This document shows positions 4,987 through 5,177 of a stretch of 5,177 nucleotides of DNA, in pieces. Position 1 is the first letter of the stretch. Each line of letters begins with the position of its first letter. A program made the translations under genes and the position numbers. The notes beneath the pieces are model-generated. The model did no database searches and had not been told where the DNA came from. It saw nothing but the letters and a program-made list of their open reading frames with translations. Source of the stretch: Firmicutes bacterium UBA1440 (lineage in GTDB: Bacteria; Bacillota; Clostridia; Peptostreptococcales; Anaerovoracaceae); contig DCTM01000015.1 in assembly GCA_002329565.1 (NCBI GenBank), forward strand, positions 26,927 through 32,103, given 5' to 3'.

Positions 4987-5093
4987 GTGGACCTAACCAC
5001 ATTCGCATCGAAAAGCAAAAGAGATTTCTCGAAATCTTTAATTGAGAGAAATCTTCCGGACATTAAATCGCTATTGGAAACGGAGGACGATAT
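4987..5093 (+). other. Post-terminator leader of tenA with a further hairpin
   Basis: These 107 bases between terminator and tenA hold no convincing gene. AGATTTCTC (5022-5030) pairs perfectly with GAGAAATCT (5046-5054) over a 15-base loop, extendable by two pairs to 5020 and 5056. A smaller stem TGTGG/CCACA (4986-4990 with 4997-5001) lies just after the T-run. The segment ends in the tenA ribosome binding site GGAGG (5082-5086). The role of the hairpin is unknown. Confidence 0.5.
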
Positions 5094-5177
5094 ATGTTGC
5101 TTACAGAGAGATTTTACGAACATTCACGAGAGCTATGGGAAAGTTTCCATCGACACCCATTTGTGCGAGGCATCGGC
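5094..5177 (+). CDS. tenA: TenA, aminopyrimidine aminohydrolase (thiaminase II), 5' end only
   Basis: Only 28 codons are visible. They read MLLTERFYEHSRELWESF followed by HRHPFVRGIG. The pattern of an amphipathic first helix, a Trp, and then HPFVxGIG is the hallmark N-terminus of TenA proteins. TenA hydrolyses aminomethyl-pyrimidine breakdown products of thiamine to the hydroxymethyl-pyrimidine used in thiamine synthesis. The start ATG is 7 bases after GGAGG (5082-5086). Its position behind a TPP riboswitch and terminator independently supports a thiamine role. Further thiamine genes downstream are likely but not visible. A fusion of TenA to another thiamine enzyme cannot be excluded from the part seen. 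Confidence 0.88.
   Translation, partial: MLLTERFYEHSRELWESFHRHPFVRGIG

Noticed and set aside
5042..5068. Possible internal promoter TTGAGA ... TTAAAT upstream of tenA
   Set aside because: The spacer is only 15 bases and the -10 match is 4 of 6. It overlaps the hairpin and would bypass the riboswitch; the evidence is too weak.
4881..5123. Minus-strand open frame of 80 codons across the riboswitch and terminator
   Set aside because: It runs antisense to a clear TPP aptamer, terminator and tenA start, shows no known motif, and has no supporting ribosome binding site that I can see.
4987..5177. Plus-strand frame opening with GTG 4987 and running through to the window end
   Set aside because: It begins directly at the terminator T-run with no Shine-Dalgarno sequence and overlaps tenA in another frame. 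TenA is strongly supported by its motif, so this is a chance open frame.

Overview
The window looks like ordinary chromosomal DNA from a Gram-positive-type (Firmicutes) anaerobe of moderate GC. The evidence is strong AGGAGG-type ribosome binding sites, sigma-A-like promoters, a TPP riboswitch that acts through a Rho-independent terminator, and the gene families present. A member of the Negativicutes is my guess, from the general feel of the proteins only; nothing here proves it. I see no mobile element, CRISPR array, tRNA or rRNA.

Left half, minus strand (read right to left). trmL (tRNA wobble 2'-O-methyltransferase) is followed, after a 126-base gap holding an extended -10 promoter, by two tandem glyceraldehyde-3-phosphate dehydrogenase genes of different subfamilies. 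The first, here gap2 (901-1917), has the proteobacterial/eukaryotic-like fold. Its residues at the three classical NAD-selecting positions are changed (Asp to Ile-Arg in the Rossmann loop, and Leu/Gly-Pro to Ala-Arg in the S-loop). The second, here gap1 (835 to beyond position 1), is a standard NAD-type bacterial GAPDH that starts at TTG and is cut by the window edge. An 8-bp stem-loop lies between them.

Middle, a divergent promoter region (about 2561-2616). Two back-to-back promoters with -35 boxes overlapping by two bases serve trmL leftward and hom rightward.

Right half, plus strand. hom is a short homoserine dehydrogenase (322 aa) lacking the C-terminal ACT regulatory domain. It is followed 29 bases later by a small acidic protein with a C-terminal SEC-C zinc motif, and then, 4 bases after that stop, by a cysteine-rich protein of the YkgJ-like cluster family. 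These three look like one operon. No terminator follows them.

The stretch 4746-5093 has no gene but is full of regulation. It holds a near-consensus promoter whose -35 overlaps the stop codon of the upstream gene, a perfect 8-bp inverted repeat just after the predicted transcription start, a TPP (THI-box) riboswitch, a strong intrinsic terminator and a further hairpin. A conserved strand of the aptamer can pair with the 5' arm and loop of the terminator at 10 of 12 positions, which gives a concrete OFF-switch mechanism. The controlled gene is tenA (thiaminase II, pyrimidine salvage), of which 28 codons are visible.

Functionally the window covers central carbon metabolism (tandem GAPDH), aspartate-family amino acid synthesis (Hom), tRNA modification, two metal-binding proteins of unknown role, and the start of a thiamine-salvage unit. 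The points most worth following are the likely cofactor switch in gap2, the ACT-less Hom, and the antiterminator pairing of the riboswitch.
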